From Erodium maritimum (Eukaryota; Streptophyta; Magnoliopsida; Geraniales; Geraniaceae), in contig OY997592.1 of the NCBI GenBank assembly GCA_963921825.1, positions 19,099,432-19,163,431 on the forward strand: DNA of 64,000 bases, written 5' to 3'. The number at the start of each line of letters is the position of its first letter. Within the stretch, counting starts at the first letter, position 1. The notes below the pieces were generated by a model. That model ran no database searches and was not told the DNA's origin. It saw nothing but the letters and a program-made list of their open reading frames with translations. Position numbers and translations under genes: made by a program. Shown piece by piece: positions 46,778 through 58,480 of this stretch.

Positions 46778-48410
46778 TAATTTGGAAAGAATATTATAGT
46801 ACGTAACAGTGTTGGTTTATTAAAAAAAAAACAGTGTTGGTAGTAACCTTAGAAAACAATGACACAGTCCAAAAAGTGTGTTTATTTTATTGTCATAACC
46901 GAAGCACTTTTAGCATAATCCAAAGAGTAATTGAGTAACTCGCCAAACCGGCATACTGAGAACATAGAAATGTGTGGTCAGGAGCAAGGGCCGGTGCAGC
47001 TGACTCATCGCCACGTCTTTCTGGATTGGCGCTGACTCTGATCAACAAAACAAAACGAGTGGCCTTCAATTGTTGGTCTTTTTTATTTACTGATTAATAA
47101 CCTTTATTTATTTGTATACTACAAAACTCATGAAAGCATATAAACCATTTAAATTTCGAAAGCAAAACATTCTTGCATCCGACGGCAAAAGTTGTCCGAC
47201 CTCCATCTTATTTTATTCTCTACGTGTCGTTTTCTATGTGGGACTCCATGTTGGAAATATTATCCACTTAAACAGAGTTCATTTTCTTCATAAGTAAACA
47301 TTATTATTTTCTCCTCCTATTAACATGAAATAAATAATTTTTTGAAAAATAAAAAACAAAAACAATACGATCTTGTTGAACTCTACAACATGTCAATATT
47401 TTTATAATATTTTGTTATTTAAACAATAATGTTTATAAATAATTTAATTTTAAAAATTTATTTAATTATTATATTTATAAAATATTTGATGAATTAATTT
47501 ATATTTAAAATAAGTATATTCATTTTTTATTGTTAAAACTTTATATTTGTAGTATTTGATAGTTCTATATATATGTACTTATGTAGTGTAATATAATCAT
47601 ATTTACATTGTAAATGATGGGTAATTTCTGATGTGAATTAGTGTAATAAAATTTTATTGATATATAGAGAAGAACCAGCAAAAAAAAAAGCTTATGCCAT
47701 GTTCTCTATGTATCTTTTGATATAGCACGTCCACTTTTTTTTTTATCAGGAAAATAAATTTAAATTAAAAACCTATTTCAAGATGATAGAGGAGTCATTT
47801 ATACTATTTTGCTAAGACCATAAACCTCATATACCTGTAGATGGTTGAAGGAAGAGGAATTAGAACCAAAGCCTACCAAATCAAAGCAAAAGACAGGAAA
47901 AAAAGAAGCGAAAATCACGATGTTTCAATAGGGAGATTCGAACTTGGATGGATGGGAATAAGAAGAAGGCTTCAACCATCAAGCCACTTTTCAGTTTGTT
48001 TAGGGTGTTAGAACACTCTAAAGTTTCCCTGGTTCCGCCCCTGATTGGGTGCAAAAAATTAATCTATTATAGTATTTAGGATGTCAGCCTCTTAGTAGGA
48101 AAAGATGTAAAAACTTGTTTTCTTTTCTATCAAACTCAATGAGAATATGTTTTACTTTGGAATAAAGCCTCCTTCTTTATATCTGATGAAAGTTGTGGAT
48201 TAAAGAGGAAGACACGTTGATTTACAAAATTAGATTTGGGTATTTAGAGTTTGAGAAGGTAAAATTGATATTTAAGATAATAAAATCACTCACACACTAC
48301 ACTGAAAGAAATAGGTTAAAGAAGGTGAGAAAAGATTCCAATTAGAATATAATTTTTCCGGTTTATTATGGATTTAAAAACTGAAAAATAAAAGTAATAA
48401 GAAATATACA
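46778..48410. other. AT-rich spacer, no gene seen
   Basis: The sequence is AT-rich with many stops in all frames. Near 47910-48060 the minus strand contains AAGTTCGAATCTCCC, which resembles a polymerase III B-box, and GTGGCTTGATGGTTGAAG upstream, so a worn SINE or tRNA-like remnant is possible. I call nothing firm. Confidence 0.4.
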
Positions 48411-48421
48411 AGTCACACTTT

Positions 48422-50748
48422 TTTTTTTGAGCGAAAAAAACAGTTCCATTTAATAAGTCAAACTACATAGAAGTGCATCGAGGAACAGGCTCTTCGACCA
48501 CTGAGCCAGGGTCAGATAGAGTGAACATAAGTTCTCTGACCCTTTTAGTACCATAACCGTCACCGACGATGTTTTGATGCCACATGAGCAATGAAAGAAG
48601 ATAAACGAAGAGACAAGAAGACCGGAGATCTCTATGGACCTCAACAATAAGAGTGATGGGGGGAGACAACGCATCATACAAGGACCCCTCCCGGATCCAG
48701 TCCCAAATGCATGTGCCAGTACTCATTCCTTTTGGCGGGGCTACTTGCCCGCCCTAGCTTGATCATCCCGGGGATCCTCGAACGCCGGCCTTTTGTTAGT
48801 ACCCTAACAATACCCAGGCCAACCGCTCCAGCTAATATTTCCCCCGTTGCTCCCTCGTCCACACGAGCTCCTGCAAGCTCAGTGGGTCGTGGCAAAACCT
48901 CTAAGCGAGAGACCGGAGGCTGGGGTGGAGCCTTACTAGTTGAGCCCTCAAACTCTGAGCATGAAGCAGGGGGCTGGGCTGGGGCCCTACTAGTCGACCC
49001 CTTAAGTTTCAATCGAGGGGGCGTGGGAATCCGGGGAGCTTTGGAAAACTGCAGATACCTTGCCGGGCCAAAACCCAGGGGTGGTGTAGGCAGACTGCCC
49101 GTTTCCCCCCAGTCAGTGGCATACCGGCTGACCTGCTTTTCCTTATTGTACTCCAGCATGAAAGATCCAAGTCGAGGTGGACCTTGAACTGCCCACGTAC
49201 AGTCCTTCAGGATATGACCTATCCGGCCGCAGTTATAACAGAAGTTCGAAAGCTTTGAGTATGTGAGTTCCACACTGAAGGGGTCTGGAAACTCTAGGAA
49301 CCGGAGCACCAGTCCTTTCCTTTGGGGTCGTTCCAAAAGATGCCATAATCGAACCTTGACAGCCCCTCCCCAGCATATACCCAACTGGTCACATGGGACC
49401 TCTACACACATTCCCAAGGCATCCCCGATAGAGATACCCGTCTCCCTTGTCCGAACCAAGGGCGGTACTCCACTAGCATGGACCCACAACTGCACTCGAT
49501 CTAAGGCGGGCAACTCCGGAGCGCAAGTATCCAAATCCCCCAGCAGTAGAACCCGGCCATCGAAGCATCATGGCTCGTTACGTCGGGCCCACGCCCTAGG
49601 TTCTGACGACCGAAAATAGAAGCCGAATAGTCCCGACCGTATGTCCTTGACCACTATCCCATCCGCAGCCCTACCCCATGCATTGGTAATAACCCGGAGG
49701 AGCATGTCCTTCCGAGGGGGTTTGGGTGACCACAAGCGACCTAGCAGCCCCTATTGTTGGCTAGCTAGTGCCGCTGTTGTTGTTGCCCAGGACGCCAGGA
49801 CCATCACCTCAATCTCCTCCTCCTCATCCAAAGAACAAGACGAAAGCCCGTCCTGCAGACCTTCCAGGGACACCTGGAGCTCAGCCTCCTTGGGGGTCCC
49901 AGCCGAAGGGAATTCCTATGTAAGAAGGTGTTGCGCTCGGTCCCGAGTCATCCCTGGCGGAGTAGTCAGAGCCGCCGGTATGATCAGGCGGTTGGCCGGG
50001 TTGGGAAGGCACCGCCCTAGTCCCAAAGCTAGAGCCGCCGTTCTAGGGAGCTCCTCCATAGGGGCTTTTCCTTTCACTGGGTCTCTCTACAAGACAGGAG
50101 GTACCCTTTGTTGAATCCCCACGTCATCAGATGTAGGAATAACCACATGTTCCCACGTAATTTTGGGAGTCGGTGGTCGAACCGGGTTAGGGTTCAGAGG
50201 GGGAGAAACCCTAGGGAAGATCGGGGTAACCCCGAGAATGGGCGGAACCCTAGAGTCCCCAATAACAACATCGATACTTACCCCAGCCCTAACCCTCCAT
50301 GTTTCCACTCCATTGGCCAGCATAACCCTAGGGTTCCCGTCCCCACGGGTCTGGACCAGAGCAAAGTTGTGACCGATTGGGGAGCCATCATAGAGGGGTT
50401 GAGGGGCAGATGAAGTAGGGTTTGGGGGAGGTAAGGCCAAAAGGCGATTACTTGGAGTAGAAGGTACCCTAGGTTGGCGCAACGGTCGGCCCCTCTTCGG
50501 CTTAGGAGCCGATACCAGAGGTGGCGCACCAAAGGAGAATCCTCCTGTTGAGATTGGATCTAGGGGTAGATTAGTCGTAGGGTGGTGAAGTCACGGTAGC
50601 CTTGAGTTTACGGCGAGGGGAAGGGAGAGGGAGGAGAGGACCACTAGTAGGAGCAGCGGTTTCCGGAGCAGACATCACGGTTGTAGCAGGCGCGACAGCG
50701 GCGGAGGACGGGGTAGAAAGCACTACAACGACGGACGCGGACTAGATT
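48422..50748 (-). mobile_element. DUF4283 retroposon copy B, full length, ORF1 only
   Basis: This 2.33-kb poly(A) retroposon is flanked by the 11-bp duplication AGTCACACTTT (48411-48421 and 50749-50759). The minus strand ends TTTTTTTCGCTC plus poly(A). In one frame from about 50482 to 48674, with stops near 50087, 49917, 49752 and 49565, it reads a Pro-rich N-terminus, then DUF4283 (GLLGRLWSPK, LLRVITNAWG, GLFGFYFRSSEP, ALDRVQLWVHASGVPPLV, VKVRLWHLLERPQRKGLV). The zinc knuckle FCYNCGRIGHILKDC (CX2CX4HX4C) follows, then a Pro/Ser-rich tail. Known plant LINEs have such an ORF1 followed by an RT-encoding ORF2 of several kilobases; here the poly(A) comes about 250 bp after ORF1. Copy A has the same structure. 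RT would have to act in trans. Confidence 0.85.
48674..49534 (-). pseudogene. ORF1 (DUF4283-CCHC) of copy B, longest open part
   Basis: The open 286 codons begin LDTCAPELPALDRVQLW in the middle of DUF4283. They run through VELTYSKLSNFCYNCG and RIGHILKDCTWAVQG (zinc knuckle near residues 120-135) and end in a Pro-rich tail. The plus-strand 158-aa frame opposite is an antisense shadow. The upstream part of the same frame has stops, so the apparent start is not the original one. Confidence 0.8.
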
Positions 50749-50986
50749 AGTCACACTTTAATTAGATATAAGTTTATAATTACACAATTCTTTTTGATGA
50801 ATTGATTAGAAACAGTATTAGTGAATACACGGTTGAAATAAATATAAATGGTGGCCGGGATTGATCACATGTATTAATAATGTATTCCTACAAAACCAAA
50901 CCTAACCAACCCACGCGCTACCTAATATTGATCCATCCATGTTTTTCTTTCACTCAGCACATGACTTGGGTTCTCCTTCTCCATCC

Positions 50987-51009
50987 TATATATATATATA
51001 TATATATTA
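50987..51009 (+). promoter_or_regulatory. TA-rich run, candidate TATA region of the F-box gene
   Basis: CTATATATATATATATATATATATT lies about 290 bases before the ATG. A pyrimidine-rich stretch with (CT)n at about 51179-51199, typical of plant 5' untranslated leaders, lies between. The core promoter assignment is a guess. Confidence 0.4.
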
Positions 51010-51295
51010 TTTGGATTTGACAAACATATTGCAATGGCTGAAATATTATTAAATGTCGCAAATTGACCATATAAACAAAGCGCGTGTTGAATCCAATTCT
51101 CTGGTCCATAGTATATATTCATATTACATGCACACTCATCTCCACGTCCCTATTACACTTTATCCCTTCCTTCCTTCCTCTCTCTCTCTCTCTCTCTCAA
51201 CTGTGTCTTGTGCTTGAAGAAATATTGCATCTATATCTTTCATCCACTACTTATTATTACATCCACCGATCCTTTTGTTGTTGCAAAGAAAGATT

Positions 51296-52303
51296 ATGGG
51301 AGCTTCTCTGTCTGGTTTTTCTGGTGAGATTGATGGACGAACAAGAACCGGTTTGGGTGACTTGCCGGAGAGCTGCGTAGCTTCAGTCCTGATGAACCTG
51401 GATCCGCCGGAGATTTGCAAGCTGGCTCACCTCAACCAGGCTTTCCACGGCGCCTCCTCCGCCGATTTCATCTGGGAGTCCAAGTTGCCTCCCAATTACA
51501 AGTCTCTTGTGGCCAAGATTCTCCATCAGGATCCCAACACTCTTGACAAGAAGCAAATTTATGCCAAGCTCTGCCAACCCAACTCTCTTGACCACGGTGG
51601 CAATATGGTAATTACCTATTAAAACAAATGGGTTTGATTCATATTAAAACAATAGTTTTTTCCTAATATTTTATATTTGCAGGAGGCTTGGATGGACAAG
51701 AAAAGCGGTATGATGTGTGTGTCAATTGCGGCCAAAGCATTGAAAATAATAGGCATTGATGACCGTAGATATTGGAATCAGATTCCAACGGATGAATCCA
51801 GGTATATTTTCTATTTGATTTCCCACCTTGTGATTAGAATATTACTAAGTAATTGATTATTAAAATTGTGTCTCAATTATGTGTGTAGGTTCCACTCAAT
51901 TGCATATCTTCAACAAATTTGGTGGTTTCAAGTGGACGGAGAGCTTGAGTTTGAATTTCCACCAGGCAGCTACAGCTTACACTTCAGGCTTCAGCTGGGA
52001 AAATCTTCAAAGAAATTCGGAAGGCGGACATGTAACGCAGATCAAGTCCATGGATGGAACAAGAAGCCCGTTCGATTCCAGTTATCAACATCAGATAATC
52101 AACAAGTCTCGTCGGAATGCTATTTGAGCCAAACTGGAAAATGGGGGCATTACCACGCCGGTGATTTTACAGTTGACAAGCCTAATGTGCCCGTCAAGAT
52201 CAAATTCTCGATGATGCAGATCGATTGCACGCATACTAAAGGAGGTTTGTGTGTGGATTCCGTGCTGATACATCCCAGTGACTCCAGTGTAGAGAAAATC
52301 TGA
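51296..52303 (+). CDS. PP2-A13: F-box protein, PP2-A12/A13 type
   Basis: There are three coding exons: 51296-51607, 51683-51801 and 51889-52303. Introns are GT-AG (gtaatt...tgcag; gtatat...tgtag), and the total is 281 residues, as expected for this family. The F-box is near residues 20-65 ([32 protein letters not shown]); it binds SKP1/ASK and so recruits an SCF E3 ubiquitin ligase. The rest is a phloem-protein-2-like lectin fold: [58 protein letters not shown], then [19 protein letters not shown]. The substrate, perhaps a glycoprotein, is unknown. The ATG follows a (CT)n leader and begins MGASLSG, like relatives. No lesion is visible. It converges on the SEUSS-LIKE gene 350 bp away. PP2-A12 versus A13 cannot be decided here. 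Confidence 0.9.
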
Positions 52304-52653
52304 AGCAATGGTTGAACTAGGTCTAGGTTTTTGTTTATTTTCTATACTAGCTAGTTCAGAAATGGTTGCATTTCAAGCAAAGTGATGAGCAATTTTTCTC
52401 GCTCTTCACTTGTTAGTCATTGTGGGCTTGGATTGTTGTTTGTAAATAGCTACAATGTCAATTTGCAAAGCAAATGTGGTCAAAGCCAATGGTGATGGTT
52501 TTGTTTAAGTAGTATTATATTGATAAGAAAGTGAGAATGTCCTCAAGGTTGTAGATTACAGTTGCAAGACATGGAGATTACAGAAAGATTTGCTACTCAA
52601 GTACAAGTCATGATGTCACAACAAAGTCATCACATATCCTGTACAAACATATG

Positions 52654-55600
52654 CTATGCCACAAGCTCATACGTGTTCCAGCCATAGCTCATACCATCCT
52701 CAAGGTCGTTAAAGAACCCACCTTCGGTGAGATCATCCGGCAAATGGAGATTCTGTGCATGTTCCGGGTTGCTAGATTCAGGTGCTGGCGAGTCACTGTT
52801 TGAAGAAGCTGTTATTCCTAGTTGGTGCAGCAGGCCTAACACTCCCAGGCTCATTGGCTGCTGATGTGTTGCTCCTGAACCCTGTTCCATTTCTTTCCGG
52901 CAAGCTCTGCATGGATCCTGGGAACAAGGCTGGAGATCTCTGAAACGTTGATGATGGGCCCTGGTTATAATTGTTGAAACAAGGCGAACCTTGTTGTTGT
53001 TGTGAATTAGAGTTAGAATTCATCGAGTTCTGCCTCATGAATAGATTTTGATAGTTACTCAATGCCAGAGCAGCTTGTGGTTGTTGAGGCCAGGATGCAA
53101 TGCCATAAGCTTGTTGAGGGTGTTCCTGTCAGTAGGCACACCTTGAACACTTGCAAGTTGCTCCATCTCCTGCATCTGGAGTTTCGCTGTAGAGGTGTGT
53201 CTAGGATAATTCTTTAACCCCTCTGCAAACTAGTTTCAGTCCATATCTATGCAATTAAATTGTTGCGACACCACAAAGTTGAAACAACTGCATATAAATC
53301 TAATGGCAATTGATACGACCAGGCTCAAGAGAGTAATTACTCCAATCTTAGGTGGAAAGAAACTAGATTTAAAACAAAAAGTTCACCAGGAGTAACTTAG
53401 TTCAGAAGCAAATGGTCCCAGAAAAATATGAGACTACATTCCCAACTATATATTCAAAATTGTCATCATAATGTATCAGATTAAAAGAAAAGAAAAATGT
53501 GATGCTACAGAGGTGATATAGTTTTTTATTTATTAAAGGGTAAATTGCAAAAAAACTACCTTTTGAATTGTCCACATGCGAAAAACTACCTTATGTATTG
53601 CCCATGAATTTAAACTACCCTATCTTGTGACTACAGTTGTCTGTTAGTTTTTTCAACAAAATTACTACCCTTATGTATTGTCCACATGCCAAGACTACCC
53701 TTATGCATTGTCCATGTCCCTAATTTTAACGGAATATTCCAAAATTTGTCAGTAACCGACCATGGTCAAAAGATAGGGTAGTTTAAAAGATGGACAATCA
53801 ATACGGTAGTTTTAGCACGTGGACAATTCATACGGTAGTTTTTAGCAACTAACTCTTTATTAAAATTGGGATTATGAACAGTTGCACAGAAGACTGCTCT
53901 AAATAACCTCCAGCTCAGCCTGCATACGCACATCTCTTACTTACAATCCATGTTCTCGGTTTTTAGGAATGGATTCAAAGTAGTGTTGGCCGGAAACAAG
54001 AAATTAATTTATTTATGGCTTTTAAATTATTGACACAACATTACAAGTATTGAAGGACAACAGCACATTGGAATGAACTGATATGCAACAAGTAGAAACA
54101 AGTACTTACCAATTGGGCCAACTTTCTGCTCCCTGTAGAAATCTATCAGGTCTTTCATGCTATTAACAACCTCAGAGATCTGTAACAAGTTGTGGAGGGC
54201 AATTAAGAACAACTTAATGTCATCGCTAAACATGTGTCAATTCCTACCCCAAATTGTAAAAACATATGCATGTACATACCTGTAAACACCTCACATACAT
54301 TTTGGAAAAACCCAAATCATTCAAAGACTGCAACTCCAAAGTCTTTGCAAGCTGACGCCCAGCTGAGAGAACCCTAAACAAACAAAAATTAACCCATTGA
54401 CTAGTTAGTGTAGTCCAAAAGTTAACGAGTTTGGAATTTTGTTAGCAAGTCGCTGCCGCTTCAAGCTTGCTCAAATAACTAAGGGATGCAACTAAGTGTT
54501 GGTGTTGGGCTTATTATTTTCCTTTTTTTACTTGTTTATTTCCTTTTGGAGCTGAAAGATTTGATTGGCTCACATGTTACTATTTGTCTGTAAACCCTGC
54601 TGTGAGACTCCATCAGATCCACTCTCAGCAATTGTGTTCTGGCATTTCTGTGCAACCTGAAGCAACTGATTCACCTACAAGAGAAGCATTTGGAAGTTAG
54701 AATACTTCAGAGAAAATACCTAGCTGGACAACAAATTACAGGCTCAGGTACACAGAACCAGTACCTACGGTGCAACCAACCTACGAGGAAGAAGTTCTTC
54801 ATGGCGGCGTGCACAAAATTCCCAAGATAATATCTAAAAATGAGAGTAAGTACAAATTTGGTAGCAAGTTAGCTTACGAAGTATGTTAACACTTAACACT
54901 TCAATAGAATTATCATATAACTAGTCTATTAACCTTCAAATCATGGGTGAATATGATCTGAAGCTGACCCTCACGAATAACTCGGAGTTGTTCATACACA
55001 CTTTCTTGAACAGCTTTTCCATACTCCAACATCATTAATCCAGAAGGATACCTACATTCACGTGGCAAGTCCAAAAATAGTAGCTCATCGATAACCCCAC
55101 TGCCAAATTTGATTTCATTAAGTCTAGGGAGTACTTCAAAAGTTGCCTCTGTAAACATCCACAACAAACCAATATGAACGAGTTAAACTGGAAAGGGTAT
55201 ACATCATTATGGAACCAGTGAAAAAGGAAATTCTTCACCAGACAAAGCATCCAGATAAATCAAAGAATATATTATAGATTATAAAACTAAACATGCATCA
55301 TCCTAGAGCATTAATTCCTGATATTGTATAAAAATGTACTTCTTCACTATATAACTGTATACAATGCTAATCTTACCTAAACATTAAAAAAAACTGGAAT
55401 ACATTGATTGCGGGGTAATGAAAATAAATCATAGATGGTTCAAATAACTGAGAACGAATATATTTGATACTATCACCCAATAAATAACAGAAATTATGCT
55501 CATTTTCTTTTAAAGATTTTTTTCATTGGCATATTACACTGAACTGAAATCTTAATGAAGCCATGCTTCCATAAAAAAATCAAATAATATGCACATATCA

Positions 55601-57475
55601 AAAATGACAATAAACAGCTCCAAAGATATAATAGTCAACCCCAAACAAACTAGTATGCATTTACTTACCAAAACCCCTTCCTGACTTAGAACGACAAATG
55701 TCACATTTCCATGCATCCTAACCAAAAAAAACAAAAAACAAAAATGTGATGAAATAAAATGGATCTAGAAATGGTTGACAAAAGAATACACTACAATTAC
55801 TTCCCCAATCTGCAACCTAAGCACACACTTATTAGTACACAAATATCATACTGAACTAGTAACTCTATAAGGAATCACATACCATTGAGAGTGAGGTTTG
55901 GTTTTACAGAGAATATGAGTTTCTAAAACTGGCATTGAAATTTTATGGATACAATGCAACAGAAAATTAATCAAAAACATATTTTTCAGTGAATTGAAGA
56001 TTCTTGTAAATCTCCAAAACACTGACTTCATTTTTAAAAGAGATTATTATTATCCTCAAATTGGAACAAAAAAAACATGATAATATATACTCTTCCTACA
56101 AAAAAATTCCGAGCCGCAAATTAGTTTTTTCTTTTCTTTTCTGAAACAGAACCTCAAAGAGAACAAGACAACAGTGGAAGAACTGACCATAGCTGCCTGA
56201 GGGAAAACACCCAGGGCATGTTGTCCAACATTGTCATACAATGACAAGCACCACCTTTTCTTCGCACATGGAGAATAATACTCCGCCACAAATTTCCTCC
56301 AATAAGCAATGGCATTGTCCTGTCATAATCAATAGTGTTATATATAGATAAAAATTTATAATTCATAGCTCAAGATTCATAATGTAAGGATAATATAATT
56401 ATGCATTCTACTAGACGAACTCCAAGAAATTCTAATATTTTATAATTTGCATACTTGGAAACAAAAGAATAAAAAGTTTCTACCCAAAGAATGTAACCAA
56501 GAACTAAAATGGTCAACTCACAGCTGGACGTTGTCGCTGGTGATACAGATATTGCATTAGTCGACGTGCACATACACCACCATCATAAGGGCGCTTCATG
56601 GCAGCTGCTTGTTGCATGCCCTGTTGTTGCAGTTGCCTCAATTGCATCTGCTGCTGCTGCTGTTGTTGTTGTAAGTGGGCTCTCTGTAATTGCGGCATAG
56701 ACTGCAGAATCTGCTGTTGCTGCTGCTGTTGCTGCCTCAGTCTCTGCTGCTGAATCAAGGCATGTAGTTGTGGATTATTACGCCCTTGTAACAGCAAGGG
56801 ATCCTGCCTCTGCAGCAGCTGTTGTAACATCTGCTGCTGAAGGATATCTTCCTGCTTAATATCCAGTCGAGGCTTCTTCTGAACCTGGGATAGATTATTA
56901 GGATCCTGAATGAATGATCCCGAGACTCGTGAACCCATGGGAATTGGAACCAGGCCACCTTGTGTTGTGTGTAATGAAGTAGCACTAGAAGCACCTTGTT
57001 GCTGCAGTTGTTGACTCTGTGGTGAATATTGTGAGCTATGGTCTTGATGAGAGCTCTGCTGAACAACAGATGACCCATCCATAACTGATGAACCAGAAAT
57101 ACTTGGATTATTTGATGAGAAAGACATGGGTGATGCTGGCAAGCGCATGTGTGATTCATTATTAATGCTTGCACTTCTCTGTAAGTGAGGCCCTCTAGAG
57201 AGCCCTGAGTTTGCATCAGTGACTAATGAACTTGCCCCAATACTTGGTCCTGAGTTTGCCACACTATTCAATACTGCATTGTTAATGTCCCTAGAAATCG
57301 GACCCATATTAGAACGCCCCATTCCAGGAATAGAATTAGATGAGTTTGCGAAAGATGAGCTCAAGTGCGACTTAACTACCGCCTGAGAATGCCCATCTCC
57401 TTGAAAGAAGATTCCAGAACTTGAGGTAGACTGGGTCAACCCTCCAGCCACTCGAGAAGGTGCCATCGGAGGCAT
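52654..57475 (-). pseudogene. SLK: SEUSS-LIKE co-repressor gene with disabling lesions
   Basis: Nine coding exons (high to low): 57475-56522, 56319-56188, 55717-55669, 55148-54934, 54833-54765, 54674-54574, 54373-54280, 54179-54110, 53222-52654; junctions are GT-AG. Exon 1 has the SLK start (MAPSRVAGGLTQS, GASSLVTDANSGLS, QRSASINNESHMRLPASPM) and Gln-rich runs. Exons 2-8 encode the LIM-domain-binding-like region (AYWRKFVAEYYSP, KRWCLSLYDNVG, FEVLPRLNEIKFGSGV, SWEFCARRHEELLPRR, ISEVVNSMKDLIDF). SLKs are nuclear adaptors linking LEUNIG-type co-repressors to DNA-binding factors. Here the last codon of exon 5, normally Gln, is TAG (54765-54767). Exon 9 has a deletion and frameshift after HPGLNN (stop at 53059) and another after RNNSFF. 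The reachable product is about 472 residues, against some 850 normally. It is either a pseudogene or a truncated allele; assembly error is less likely with three lesions. Confidence 0.8.
53538..53855. mobile_element. 318-bp Mutator-type MITE in SLK intron 8
   Basis: The ends read inward GGGTAAATTGCAAAAAAACTACC and GAGTTAGTTGCTAAAAACTACC, with matching repeats of GAATTGTCCAC and AAACTACCCTATCTT. The 9-bp duplication TTTATTAAA flanks it (53529-53537 and 53856-53864). It lies in the intron between exons 8 and 9 and leaves the splice sites alone. Confidence 0.9.
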
Positions 57476-58480
57476 TGCGTCCTGATGGCTGGAGTCTATA
57501 TAGCTATCCGGAGCCAGATCTAGTAAGCCTTCTCAACTATAATGTATTCAATAGACTCCCATACAAAAATCACAACTATTAAAATAATATAGTACTGCTT
57601 GAGATACAAAGTGGTGAGTAGTGACTTTGGTATTTCCACTCCATTTCTTTATCTTAGCACTGCAGCAGCAGCTAGCGGGTCACAACTGAACAGAAGACAA
57701 TTGTTGCAAAAAGTAGATAATAAGCTGGCGCGGTACTGAAAGGTGCCCCATGTTTAACAAATCTGTTCCAGCAATCAACAACTGTTGGGTTCTGATTGTG
57801 CAACTGGTAGAAAATCAAAGCAAGTAAGCTACTTAACCTAACTAACAGGAAGCTAAAAGACGCCAATTTCATCTTATTTCATAAAGAATAATAAAAGAGT
57901 ACAAATTTGACAACAGGATATGTATTCATCCCCAATCTAGTCCCCTCCAACTCCTCCACATGAACCTTAATTTACTAGTTAGCTCCCCAAGCTACCTACA
58001 AAAAAATGCAAAAGAAGCCACAATGTCTCCACATTCGGAACCGCAACAGCGGAAGAATCGAACTAATATCAAGTTCCACCACACACATTGAAAATATAAT
58101 ATATCAATTGAAGCTCAAAATCACTGAAACTGTAGAAGATACAAACAAAACAAAAAATCAACCCCAATATCGACAATTCATCCAGAACCGCGACAAGGAT
58201 AAAAAAACATTGCACTCGAAATTTGAATGAAAATGTTTTTAAGCAGCTCAGCAGATTGATCAAATTAACATACACGAAACTCAATTAACCAAATAAATAA
58301 TAGATTAGAGGAAAAATTAAGGATGAAGTGATCACACATACCTCCAAATAGAGAACTGGAAGAAGATACATGTTTTCTTACGAATTTATTACAGAAAACA
58401 GGCAAGAGAGAGCAGCGGAGTTCGTCATATATCTAGAGAGAATTGCAGGGGGGAGAGTGACTGGCTGCACCAGTTCCTAG
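57476..58480 (-). promoter_or_regulatory. SLK 5' untranslated region and likely leader intron
   Basis: No coding sequence. The minus strand has a possible 3' splice site TTATAG near 57538, just upstream of the first exon, and purine/pyrimidine leader-like sequence near 58370-58440 (GAGAGAGCAGCGG on plus). SLK genes commonly have a non-coding first exon. The boundaries are not determined. Confidence 0.4.

Noticed and set aside
48711..49187. 158-aa plus-strand frame
   Set aside because: It is the antisense shadow of the Pro-rich tail of the DUF4283 ORF on the minus strand.
52654..57475. SEUSS-LIKE gene as an intact coding gene
   Set aside because: The nonsense codon at 54765 and two frameshifts in the last exon cannot be spliced around with visible GT-AG sites.
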